A program made the translations under genes and the position numbers. A stretch of 14,053 nt of DNA from Gammaproteobacteria bacterium (lineage in GTDB: Bacteria > Pseudomonadota > Gammaproteobacteria > Pseudomonadales > DSM-25080). The first letter of the stretch is position 1, and each line of letters opens with the position of its first letter. The stretch spans positions 1 through 14,053 of the forward strand of contig JABXIR010000228.1 in assembly GCA_013372965.1 (NCBI GenBank), in the 5' to 3' direction. The notes below the pieces were generated by a model. That model was not told the DNA's origin. It made no database searches and saw nothing but the letters and a program-made list of their open reading frames with translations. Positions 7,644 through 14,053 of the stretch are shown here, piece by piece.

Positions 7644-8935
7644 TAACAATCACCCAACGCCTTCTCGGCCGCGTTAAGCGCAGAAATATAAGCTTGTTTA
7701 TTGACGTAAAACGACATCCGTTCAAGTTCTAGATAATTCAGTCCGGCGTTTAGAGACGGATAGTCTCCGGTTTTAACTTCGTTCCATAAGTCAGTGGCAG
7801 ACTCGTCTCCCGCACGGCGCCCAGCGATAAACGAGGCAATGATGCGTGCCTGCTGATCGCGTGGTTGCCAACCGAGCCCCGCTGCCTCGACCATGCCGAC
7901 AACAAAAAGTCGATCCGAATTAGGCGTAAACATGTTGAGGTATAGATCGGGAGCCATTGAAGACCAATTGAGATAAGCCTTATCTATAAACGGATAGTCA
8001 AGTACGTAGCCGGTAGCCTCGAGAATGAGATCATAGTCAGCTTCCGTTCCGTCTGAGAAATAAACGGTGTTTCCCGATGCATGATCAATTGAGGGGCGCA
8101 CCGTTAAATCACCGTGTCCTATGTGATGCAAAAACATCGAATTAATAACGGGATGTGACTCATACATTTTGTAATCGGGATCGGGCAAGCCAAACTGGCT
8201 AGGCTTACCTGAGATCAGCCGCACTAACATACCGTCGACCCACTGTTTAATTTTAGCGGGAAGTTTGATTAGCCCGCCAAGCGTGTCGGTTGGCTTACCC
8301 ATCACGAACTTCGGAAGAAAGTAATAGCCGCGCCTAACCGACATATCGACTGAACGGGCACGATGAACCGCGTCAACAGCAATATCACAACCGCTGTTAC
8401 CACACCCAACGATCAGTACTCGTTTGCCATCGAACTGCTCGGGATAGCGATAGTCGCTTGAATGCAGACGCTCGCCCGAAAAGTCACCCTTCAGATCAAG
8501 GCGCTTAGGGTGATGAAGTGTTCCGCTGGCGATAATCACGCCTTCGACGTCAAGTTCGTGGAGTTCGTTCTCGCGGCGATAGGTTAAACGCCAATGATCT
8601 TCCAGCGGCTCAACACGCTCAACCCAACTGTTGAAGTGAAACTTCGATGACACATCGAAGTGCGCGGCGTAATCTTCAAAATAGCGTTTTAACTCGGAAT
8701 GCTTTGGATAGACAGCAACGTCATCGGACATCGGAAAATCATCAAACTGAGTCGTCGTTTTTGACGAGATCAGGTGGGCAGTCTCGTACATTGTGCTGGT
8801 CGGGCTTTCGATGTCCCATAACCCACCCACGGATGAGTGGGCCTCAAAGCCGACCACTTCAATGCCTTTTTCAGACAACCGCCTTACCGCCGCTAGCCCC
8901 GATGGACCTGCCCCAATCACCGCATAAGGACGCAT
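7643..8935 (-). CDS. Flavin-containing monooxygenase (FMO-like, NADPH-dependent)
   Basis: A 430-residue class B flavoprotein monooxygenase. Residues 6-19 hold the FAD motif GAGPSG (8-13), residues 152-162 the FMO fingerprint F-x-G-x3-H-x3-Y (FSGERLHSSDY, H158), residues 177-182 the NADPH motif GCGNSG, and near the C-terminus is the EATGY motif. The Tyr ending the fingerprint separates it from Baeyer-Villiger enzymes, which have Trp there. It should oxygenate a soft N or S atom using NADPH and O2. Odd point: aligning the YETAHLISSK segment (50-59) with human FMO3 puts I56 where FMO3 has Asn61, so it is not a typical trimethylamine monooxygenase. The ATG at 8935 (TAATG overlap with the reductase gene, GAGGAG 8 nt upstream) is preferred over a TTG at 8956, which would add seven residues before the FAD motif. 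Confidence 0.88.
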   Translation of the reverse strand: MRPYAVIGAGPSGLAAVRRLSEKGIEVVGFEAHSSVGGLWDIESPTSTMYETAHLISSKTTTQFDDFPMSDDVAVYPKHSELKRYFEDYAAHFDVSSKFHFNSWVERVEPLEDHWRLTYRRENELHELDVEGVIIASGTLHHPKRLDLKGDFSGERLHSSDYRYPEQFDGKRVLIVGCGNSGCDIAVDAVHRARSVDMSVRRGYYFLPKFVMGKPTDTLGGLIKLPAKIKQWVDGMLVRLISGKPSQFGLPDPDYKMYESHPVINSMFLHHIGHGDLTVRPSIDHASGNTVYFSDGTEADYDLILEATGYVLDYPFIDKAYLNWSSMAPDLYLNMFTPNSDRLFVVGMVEAAGLGWQPRDQQARIIASFIAGRRAGDESATDLWNEVKTGDYPSLNAGLNYLELERMSFYVNKQAYISALNAAEKALGDC

Positions 8936-9963
8936 TAGCTGCTCTCCTCGGTACAACTCTGCACCGACAAGACAACCTTACCCACCGTATTACCCTGCCG
9001 CAGAGTTTCAATCGCCTCATGTGCCGACTCAAAATCGAAAATGTGCCCCACATGAGGAGGTTCGATGTTTATTGAACTCATGTCTTTAATGAGACCCGAT
9101 AGATACTCAACATGCTCGTATAACCAAATGAGATTAAAAGCCATCACCGAACGATTGGTACTGATCATATCCATTACATCGTACTTTGGGCGCTGTAAAT
9201 AGCGCCATGCGGCTCTAAGATAGTTCGGACGGCGTTTTCCTGGCGTAAATTCGGCAGCACCGAAGACCACCAGACGCCCCATAGGATTGAGCGCATCAAA
9301 CGATGCCTTTTGAACTTCCCCACCGACGCCATCGAGTACTAAATCGAAGCGTAAATTCGCGTCATTGAGCTGGGATCTAAAATCCTCCTTACGGACCAAC
9401 ACGTGATCGAAGCCCATCTCATTCAAAAATGTCTGCTTCGCCGTGCTTCTAACGCTGCCCACTGGCAAGGCACCGAAGGCTTCAACCAATCGCATCGCCT
9501 GAATGCCAACGCCACCTGCGGCACTTTGAACGAGCACTTTATGCTGAGGTTTGATTTGCCCGAGTTCTTTTAGCGCATAGTACGCCGTTAATGTTTGTAC
9601 GGGGTACGCAGCACCTTGATCAAAGCTCCAATCATCCGGTAACTTCGTTAAATAAGGCGACTCGATATCGATAACCGAACAGTAGCCACCGAATCGGGTC
9701 ACCCCCATGACGCGATCACCGACTTGCCAATCGGGTGAGCGGCTCTCAATGACCAAACCACTGTACTCAAGCCCGGGAGTAAATGGACCTTGAGGTGTGG
9801 CACTATACAAGCCGCTCAAGGCGAAAATGTCGGCGAAATTTAAACCGATAGACTTCACCGCGACTCGAATGTAGTTGTCAGCCAGAGGTGACATAGCGGC
9901 TTCATGAAGCGAAAGGCGAGCGATATCACCCGCCTTCGACGACTGCCAATACCGTTTAATCAT
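8935..9963 (-). CDS. Zinc-free MDR reductase, VAT1/quinone-oxidoreductase-like
   Basis: A 342-residue medium-chain dehydrogenase/reductase of the quinone oxidoreductase (QOR/VAT1-like) branch, cytosolic and NADPH-dependent. The N-terminal GroES-like domain has the QOR signature G-L-N-F-A-D-I at residues 40-46 and PGLEYSG at 63-69; the GHE-type catalytic zinc ligands and structural-zinc cysteines of alcohol dehydrogenases are missing. The Rossmann motif SAAGGVG is at 147-153. The stretch RPKYDVMDMISTNRSVMAFN near residues 256-275 resembles synaptic VAT-1 homologues more than classical QOR. Likely reactions are reduction of a quinone or an alpha,beta-unsaturated carbonyl. It is the first gene of the seven-gene minus-strand run; no clear ribosome-binding site precedes the ATG at 9963. 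Its stop overlaps the FMO start as TAATG. Confidence 0.85.
   Translation of the reverse strand: MIKRYWQSSKAGDIARLSLHEAAMSPLADNYIRVAVKSIGLNFADIFALSGLYSATPQGPFTPGLEYSGLVIESRSPDWQVGDRVMGVTRFGGYCSVIDIESPYLTKLPDDWSFDQGAAYPVQTLTAYYALKELGQIKPQHKVLVQSAAGGVGIQAMRLVEAFGALPVGSVRSTAKQTFLNEMGFDHVLVRKEDFRSQLNDANLRFDLVLDGVGGEVQKASFDALNPMGRLVVFGAAEFTPGKRRPNYLRAAWRYLQRPKYDVMDMISTNRSVMAFNLIWLYEHVEYLSGLIKDMSSINIEPPHVGHIFDFESAHEAIETLRQGNTVGKVVLSVQSCTEESS
8944..8949 (-). promoter_or_regulatory. Ribosome-binding site that decides the FMO start
   Basis: GAGGAG on the minus strand, 8 nt upstream of the ATG at 8935. It lies inside the last codons of the upstream reductase gene and fixes the FMO start at MRPYAVIGAG, rather than at the upstream TTG. 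Confidence 0.7.
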
Positions 9964-10184
9964 AGATAGTTCGTCACTGTTATTATTTTATGAGCTTCAG
10001 TGTAACGCGAACTTTGAAGAATGTATTCCCAGAACGAGTGAGCAGAGGACGAACTGACTGACTCGACCTTGCAATGTGCGACGGACGTGATCATCACATC
10101 AGGATGTTAACGTTGTTAACGACCCTCATGCCGAGTTCTTGTCGCCCGTGCTCTCTGTGCTCACTTCGCTTGGGACGTAGGCAG
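9964..10184 (-). promoter_or_regulatory. Intergenic spacer with probable promoter of the seven-gene operon
   Basis: A 221-nt gap between two same-strand genes, the longest in the window. On the minus strand an AT-rich TAAAATAATA stretch (9990-9981) lies 18 nt before the reductase ATG and could serve as a -10 region with a short leader; no good -35 box is seen. Farther from the start are a GTGATCATCAC near-palindrome (10087-10097), paired GTTAAC sites separated by 3 nt (10106-10120), and a 9-nt direct repeat GTGCTCTCT/GTGCTCACT (10148-10165). I see no convincing intrinsic terminator for the aldehyde dehydrogenase gene and no coding potential. Confidence 0.3.
10106..10120. repeat. Paired GTTAAC sites forming a 15-bp interrupted palindrome
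   Basis: GTTAAC, then GTT, then GTTAAC. Each half is itself self-complementary and the whole reads as an inverted repeat with a 3-nt centre. It sits 64 nt past the aldehyde dehydrogenase stop and 143 nt before the reductase start. It could be a repressor site or a weak hairpin; there is no following T-run for a terminator. Chance is possible. Confidence 0.35.
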
Positions 10185-11681
10185 TTATAGGCGAAACCAG
10201 GTCGCCTTGATTTCCGAGTACTTATCAAACGCATGCAGCGACTTATCACGGCCATTACCGCTTTGCTTGTAACCACCAAACGGCGCCGTCATATCACCCA
10301 TGTCATAGTCATTTACCCAGACCGAACCCGCCCGTAGCTTACGTGCAAACGTATGTGCACGAGTTAAATCATTGGTCCAAAGGCCTGCCGCCAGACCGTA
10401 GATGGTATCGTTGGCAATGCGCAATGCGTCTGCTTCATCTTTGAAACGAATCACACTGAGTACCGGACCGAAGATTTCTTCTTTCGCGATGGTCATCGCT
10501 GGGACAACATCTTCAAATACCGTCGGCTGAATGTAACATCCACCCGTTTCTTGGAAACAACACTCGCCACCGAGCGCCAGTGTCGCACCTTCCTGCTTGC
10601 CCGTTTCGATGTACTGCAAGACACGCCCTTGCTGCGCCTTATCAACAATCGCTCCCACGTTGGTTTTGGGATCGAGCGGGTTACCCGGCTGCCATTGAGC
10701 AACCGCTTCACGAACTTTCACGATGAACTCATCGGCGATTGAATCTTCGACGAGCAGTCGAGAGCCAGCGGTACAAACCTCGCCTTGGTTGAAGCAAATG
10801 GCCGCAGCTGCTGCTTGAGCGGCGCGATCTAAATCAGGCGCATCGGCAAAAACAATGTTCGGCGACTTACCACCCGCCTCGGTCCAAACACGCTTCATAT
10901 TCGATTCACCGGCATACACCATGAGCTGCTTTGCAATCGCCGTAGAACCCGTAAATACCAAAGTATCGACATCGTCATGCAACGCCAACGCCTTTCCAGC
11001 GGTATGACCGAAGCCAGGAAGAACGTTCAATACGCCTTCAGGTATTCCAGCCTCAAGTGCGAGCTCGGCAAACTTAAGCGCCGTAAGCGGCGACTTCTCA
11101 GACGGTTTCAGAATCACACTGTTGCCCATCGCCAATGCGGGCGCGAGTTTCCATGCAGCCATAATCATAGGGAAGTTCCAAGGAACGATGGCGGCCACGA
11201 CGCCCACGGGTTCACGAGTCACCAAACCAAGTTCTTTGTTGGAAGTTGGAGCGACCTCATCGTATAGTTTATCGATCGCCTCGGCGGTCCACTGAATCGC
11301 TCGAACCGTCGCATTGACATCCACGGTCGTGGAGTCGGATATCGGCTTGCCCATATCAAGGGTTTCTGTCAAAGCCAGCTCTTCACCGTGCTCTTTAATC
11401 AAGGCCGCAAACTTAAGCAACGTGGTTTTTCTCTCAGCGGGCGAACGATCTGCCCACACACCACTATTAAATTTTTCTCGCGCAACGCGAACGGCATCGT
11501 TCACATCTTTGTGATCACAACTGGCCACTTCACATAAGATTCGACCATCGACTGGACTGATGCAATCGAACACCTCTCCCGAGGCTGAGCTTACGCGCTT
11601 ACCATTAATAATTGCCCTTCCATCAAACGACATTGACGCCGCTTTCTGCTGCCAATACGCGAGCGTATTAAATTCTGTCAT
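10185..11681 (-). CDS. NAD(P)+-dependent aldehyde dehydrogenase, PuuC-like
   Basis: A 498-residue cytosolic aldehyde dehydrogenase that oxidises an aldehyde to the acid. The motif PWNFP lies near residue 167, the FTGST nucleotide-binding motif near 246, the general-base E268 in TEAGGKSP, and the nucleophile C303 in NQGEVCTAG. The start (LAYWQQKA) and the end (FGGYKQSGNGRDKSLHA, then K-x-x-E-I-K) closely resemble E. coli PuuC, gamma-glutamyl-gamma-aminobutyraldehyde dehydrogenase, which also accepts other omega-aminoaldehydes. No other putrescine-pathway genes are nearby, so a broader aminoaldehyde role is equally likely and I give no symbol. The ATG at 11681 has GGAG 7 nt upstream. A perfect 16-bp palindrome begins 17 nt before the start, at the expected transcription start, which points to repressor control. 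Confidence 0.88.
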   Translation of the reverse strand: MTEFNTLAYWQQKAASMSFDGRAIINGKRVSSASGEVFDCISPVDGRILCEVASCDHKDVNDAVRVAREKFNSGVWADRSPAERKTTLLKFAALIKEHGEELALTETLDMGKPISDSTTVDVNATVRAIQWTAEAIDKLYDEVAPTSNKELGLVTREPVGVVAAIVPWNFPMIMAAWKLAPALAMGNSVILKPSEKSPLTALKFAELALEAGIPEGVLNVLPGFGHTAGKALALHDDVDTLVFTGSTAIAKQLMVYAGESNMKRVWTEAGGKSPNIVFADAPDLDRAAQAAAAAICFNQGEVCTAGSRLLVEDSIADEFIVKVREAVAQWQPGNPLDPKTNVGAIVDKAQQGRVLQYIETGKQEGATLALGGECCFQETGGCYIQPTVFEDVVPAMTIAKEEIFGPVLSVIRFKDEADALRIANDTIYGLAAGLWTNDLTRAHTFARKLRAGSVWVNDYDMGDMTAPFGGYKQSGNGRDKSLHAFDKYSEIKATWFRL

Positions 11682-11698
11682 GACTCATCTCCACGTCT

Positions 11699-11714
11699 AA
11701 ATGTGATCACATTT
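11699..11714. promoter_or_regulatory. Perfect 16-bp palindrome, candidate operator of the aldehyde dehydrogenase gene
   Basis: AAATGTGATCACATTT reads the same on both strands. On the minus strand a CATAAT sequence (11722-11717, five of six matches to a -10 box) lies 2 nt upstream, so the palindrome would cover the transcription start; a bound repressor would block initiation. It contains the CRP half-sites TGTGA and TCACA but with no spacer, whereas CRP needs 6 nt between them, so another regulator is likelier. The core includes a GATC Dam site. Confidence 0.55.
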
Positions 11715-11768
11715 TTATTATGTGGGCAAATTTAAACGAAAAAGCCATCCGATCGCAAGTGCTTTGCA

Positions 11769-11795
11769 TCGAACTGCGTATGATTCACAGTTCGA
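11769..11795. repeat. 8-bp perfect inverted repeat in the divergent spacer
   Basis: TCGAACTG (11769-11776) is repeated inverted as CAGTTCGA (11788-11795) with an 11-nt centre. A second inverted pair, TGATTC (11781-11786) and GAATCA (11794-11799), overlaps it. The site lies 55-81 nt upstream of the MFS start, a suitable place for an activator or repressor of either divergent gene. No clear sigma-70 promoter for the MFS gene is visible. Confidence 0.35.
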
Positions 11796-11849
11796 ATCAA
11801 GGCGCTTTTCCATTAAGTTAAGTCACAACTAGACACAAAAAAGGTTCGT

Positions 11850-13139
11850 ATGGCACAGCGATCACTCGACGATCAAGTCTATCGTTTCCTCGTCGATGAG
11901 GAAGACGCACGAGTTTGTAAAGACATTCCAGACTCTGCCTGTAGCAACGTGCCTAAAAATTTCTTTCTGGTTCTCATGAGCCAGTGGCTCACGAAGCTCG
12001 CCGATCAATTTGCAAATACCAAGACGGTCATTCCATGGTTAGTCTCAGCCAGTGGGGCACCAAGCGGGATCGTTGCCCTACTCGTTCCGATACGCGAATC
12101 GGGTTCGCTAATCCCCCAGCTATTCATTGGCGGTGTCATTCGACAATACCCAGTTAGAAAATTCTTTTTTAGCGTAGGCGCGCTGGGACAGGCAGGCGCC
12201 ATCGCATTCACACTCTACTTTGGCTTACAACATAGTGGCCTGATTGCAGGCTACGGGATACTTGCAGCCATCATCGTATTCAGCCTTTGCCGCGGCCTCA
12301 GCTCAGTCGCCAGTAAGGATGTCATCGGGAAAACCGTTCCCAAAACCCGGCGAGGAAAGCTCAATGGACTGAGCGCCTCCTTGGCGGGGGCAACGACGCT
12401 TGTCTTTGCACTCGTAATCGCGTTAATGCCCGCGAATAGTTCCGGCGATTACGTACCCATGATCATCGCGTCGGTTGTTGCCTGGATACTCGCGTCACTC
12501 ACGTATGCACTCTTAGATGAAGCGCCGGGCGCGACCGACGGCGGTGGAAATGCGTTTAAGGTCGCAATATCTAAACTATCACTACTTAAAACCGACAAAC
12601 CTTTTCGACGGTTTGTGATCACGCGTTCGCTACTGATGGGCTCCGGGTTGGCCGCACCTTTTATTACCATCATGGCGGGCACGGATTCAGCAAGCGATTT
12701 ACTGATTTTTGTCGTACTTTCGGGAGTCGCCTCGCTGGTAAGCGGGTTCGTCTGGGGAAAATTGAGTGATCACAACAGTGCAAGCGTCATGGCGCTTGCT
12801 GGCGGTATAAGCGCAGCCGCCTGTTTGGCTGCGGCAACGGTATCTTGGCTAGCCATCGATTACACCGCCATGATCGCTCAGACATTATTTTTTATTCTAA
12901 TGGTGGCACACGAAGGGGTTCGCGTTGGTCGAAAGACTTACTTAGTCGACATGGCAAGCGGGAACAAGCGCACCGATTACGTGGCGGTTAGTAATACTCT
13001 GATCGGTCTACTGTTACTCGTATTCGGCCTCATTACCGCGGCCATTTCTCAGTGGTCGGACACGGCTGTACTTTTAACTTTTGGTGTCACTTTATCAGCG
13101 GCAACAGCACTCTCGGTTAAGCTCGCAAACCAAGTCTAA
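11850..13139 (+). CDS. MFS transporter
   Basis: A 429-residue inner-membrane protein with about eleven to twelve hydrophobic segments after a roughly 38-residue charged cytoplasmic N-terminus. Major facilitator motif A is seen after helix 2 as GGVIRQYPVRKFFF (near residues 93-106) and again in the second half as GKLSDH (near 302-307), the internal repeat expected for this superfamily. A long linker with acidic residues and a Gly-rich GATDGGGN stretch joins the two halves. The substrate and direction are unknown. AAGG at 11841-11844 lies 5 nt before the ATG. It is divergent from the aldehyde dehydrogenase gene and shares the 168-nt spacer, so shared regulation and a common substrate (for example an amine or its aldehyde product) are possible. 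It ends 7 nt from the convergent MEMO-AMMECR1 gene. Confidence 0.8.
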   Translation: MAQRSLDDQVYRFLVDEEDARVCKDIPDSACSNVPKNFFLVLMSQWLTKLADQFANTKTVIPWLVSASGAPSGIVALLVPIRESGSLIPQLFIGGVIRQYPVRKFFFSVGALGQAGAIAFTLYFGLQHSGLIAGYGILAAIIVFSLCRGLSSVASKDVIGKTVPKTRRGKLNGLSASLAGATTLVFALVIALMPANSSGDYVPMIIASVVAWILASLTYALLDEAPGATDGGGNAFKVAISKLSLLKTDKPFRRFVITRSLLMGSGLAAPFITIMAGTDSASDLLIFVVLSGVASLVSGFVWGKLSDHNSASVMALAGGISAAACLAAATVSWLAIDYTAMIAQTLFFILMVAHEGVRVGRKTYLVDMASGNKRTDYVAVSNTLIGLLLLVFGLITAAISQWSDTAVLLTFGVTLSAATALSVKLANQV

Positions 13140-13146
13140 ACACCCG

Positions 13147-14053
13147 CTAAAACTTGTCCGCTTGATAGCGAAACACCGTCATATCGTCTGGCCATTCATT
13201 GGCTGCAAAACCACCTTTTTGCTTTAATCTCATGACGAACTCTTTGGCATCGGAAATACTATCCCAGACCAAAGGTAGAAAAGTAGACCTTCGACTCCCC
13301 GCCTGAAGAATCACGCCATCGATACCTGGGCGAAGTTGGCGAATTAAGTCTTGTTCGTCACGACACGCCATGAGCTTCGGCCGACTCAACACTGAAATCT
13401 CGATACTTATATCCGGCAGTTCACCCGACGTAACTTTGGGAAACCGTGGATCTTGGCTGACCGACTTAACCGCATTTGCCACGACGTCGAGTGATAACGG
13501 TTGATGAGCTCGCAGTGAGCCTATACACCCACGTAACGCCCCCTGTTTATACACACTGACGAAACTCGCACCAAAGCGTTGAAGACTCAAAGGGTGGCTA
13601 TCGATCGACACCGTTAGGCGCTCGCCATTGACACACGAGTGAATGGTTTGGAGCGCAAGCCCCCTGAGCTGTTCCTTGTCGGACTCGGTCAATTTACTGT
13701 GATCATCCAGGCTAACCCCCGGATCGACAGAGCCGGCAAAGGCGGCATAGCCAACGACGCGATCGAGGTCGCCTCCACGTTCACCTGAGTGGCTGTAGTC
13801 GATACTTTCAAGCCGCACATTGAGAAGCGATAGTAGCCGAAGCGCGCCATTTAACCCCTGAAAGCCGCACGCATCGGCACCCGACAGATGCCAGTCGTTG
13901 GCTTTAATACGTTCAATGCTGCGAGTGTCTAACTCAACCGCTTCTGACTGGGGGTGAAAATGAGATAAATCCGTACTCACGACGATAATCGTGTCTTCAC
14001 CGCCCCACAGCTGAGCGATGATTTCCATGATGTGATGCGGTGATGCATTGCCG
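13147..14053 (-). CDS. MEMO-AMMECR1 fusion protein (AmmeMemoRadiSam A/B), partial
   Basis: Incomplete at its N-terminus: the reading frame is open to the right edge of the window, and the codons before the ATG at 14028 read G-N-A-S-P-H-H-I, a conserved MEMO segment, so that ATG is internal. The MEMO part (to about codon 100 counted from 14028) has STDLSHFHP with the conserved His at 23, matching a metal ligand of human MEMO1, the ACG cysteine near 54, and an S-G-E-x-G-G-D-x-D-R-V-V-G-Y-A-A-F ending. A linker leads to an AMMECR1 domain with its hallmark LRGCIG (Cys at about 168) and SQDPRFP. MEMO folds resemble class III extradiol dioxygenases; AMMECR1 function is unknown. In many genomes the two occur with a radical SAM protein, which would lie beyond the right edge. 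Confidence 0.87.
   Translation of the reverse strand, partial: GNASPHHIMEIIAQLWGGEDTIIVVSTDLSHFHPQSEAVELDTRSIERIKANDWHLSGADACGFQGLNGALRLLSLLNVRLESIDYSHSGERGGDLDRVVGYAAFAGSVDPGVSLDDHSKLTESDKEQLRGLALQTIHSCVNGERLTVSIDSHPLSLQRFGASFVSVYKQGALRGCIGSLRAHQPLSLDVVANAVKSVSQDPRFPKVTSGELPDISIEISVLSRPKLMACRDEQDLIRQLRPGIDGVILQAGSRRSTFLPLVWDSISDAKEFVMRLKQKGGFAANEWPDDMTVFRYQADKF

Noticed and set aside
7643..8935. Calling the FMO a Baeyer-Villiger monooxygenase or trimethylamine monooxygenase
   Set aside because: The fingerprint ends in Tyr rather than the Trp of Baeyer-Villiger enzymes, and the Asn needed in trimethylamine monooxygenases is Ile.
8647..9075. 142-codon plus-strand ORF opposite the FMO and reductase genes
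   Set aside because: It is antisense to two well-supported genes, with no domain and low-complexity composition typical of a shadow frame.
10050..10063. ACTG tandem repeat in the 10-kb intergenic spacer
   Set aside because: Fewer than three copies of a 4-mer; no evidence of function.
10094..10279. 61-codon minus-strand ORF overlapping the end of the aldehyde dehydrogenase gene
   Set aside because: It mostly reads the aldehyde dehydrogenase gene in another frame, has no recognisable domain and an Arg-rich shadow-like composition.
11699..11714. Reading the palindrome as a CRP (cAMP receptor) site
   Set aside because: CRP requires TGTGA-N6-TCACA; here the arms abut with no spacer.
13131..13156. 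CAAGT...ACTTG inverted repeat at the MFS/MEMO-AMMECR1 convergent junction
   Set aside because: A 5-bp stem with a 16-nt loop and no T-run; expected by chance.
14026..14028. ATG as the start of the right-edge gene
   Set aside because: The frame is open upstream to the window end and encodes conserved MEMO residues, so the gene starts outside the window.

Overview
The window looks like chromosomal DNA of a Gram-negative bacterium, most likely a free-living (perhaps marine) gammaproteobacterium. This rests on the gene families present: a PutP sodium/proline symporter, ProB with a C-terminal PUA domain, a PuuC-like aldehyde dehydrogenase, a secreted DsrE-type protein and a bacterial COA1-like protein. 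Base composition looks near 50 % GC by eye. Genes are tightly packed. I see no tRNA, rRNA, CRISPR array, insertion sequence or integrase, so this reads as stable core/accessory chromosome rather than a mobile island. The genus cannot be named from sequence alone.

Layout. (1) Positions 25-4066, plus strand: a possible 65-codon leader ORF overlapping putP, then putP, proB and proA, joined by a 3-nt gap and an ATGA overlap. This unit pairs sodium-driven proline uptake with the first two steps of proline synthesis from glutamate, which suggests proline accumulation (for example osmoprotection) rather than catabolism. (2) Positions 4073-9963, minus strand: seven genes in one compact run. In transcription order they are a VAT1/QOR-like zinc-free reductase, a flavin-containing monooxygenase (FMO), a BASS-family sodium symporter, an extended-SDR epimerase/dehydratase, a TauE/SafE exporter, a COA1-like membrane protein and a secreted DsrE-family protein. 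Most junctions are TAATG or ATGA overlaps or gaps of a few bases. The mix of redox enzymes, an importer, an exporter and sulfur- or respiration-linked proteins looks like an unassigned oxidative pathway. (3) Positions 10185-13139: a PuuC-like aldehyde dehydrogenase (minus) diverges from an MFS transporter (plus). The 168-bp divergent spacer holds a perfect 16-bp palindrome and an 8-bp inverted repeat, both operator candidates. (4) Positions 13147-14053, minus: the C-terminal part of a MEMO-AMMECR1 fusion protein of the poorly understood AmmeMemoRadiSam group. The gene continues past the right edge.

The best places for new biology are the seven-gene redox/transport operon (its FMO lacks the usual flavin-pocket Asn), the TGTGATCACA palindrome at the aldehyde dehydrogenase promoter, and the MEMO-AMMECR1 fusion. 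No longer-than-300-base stretch lacks a gene.
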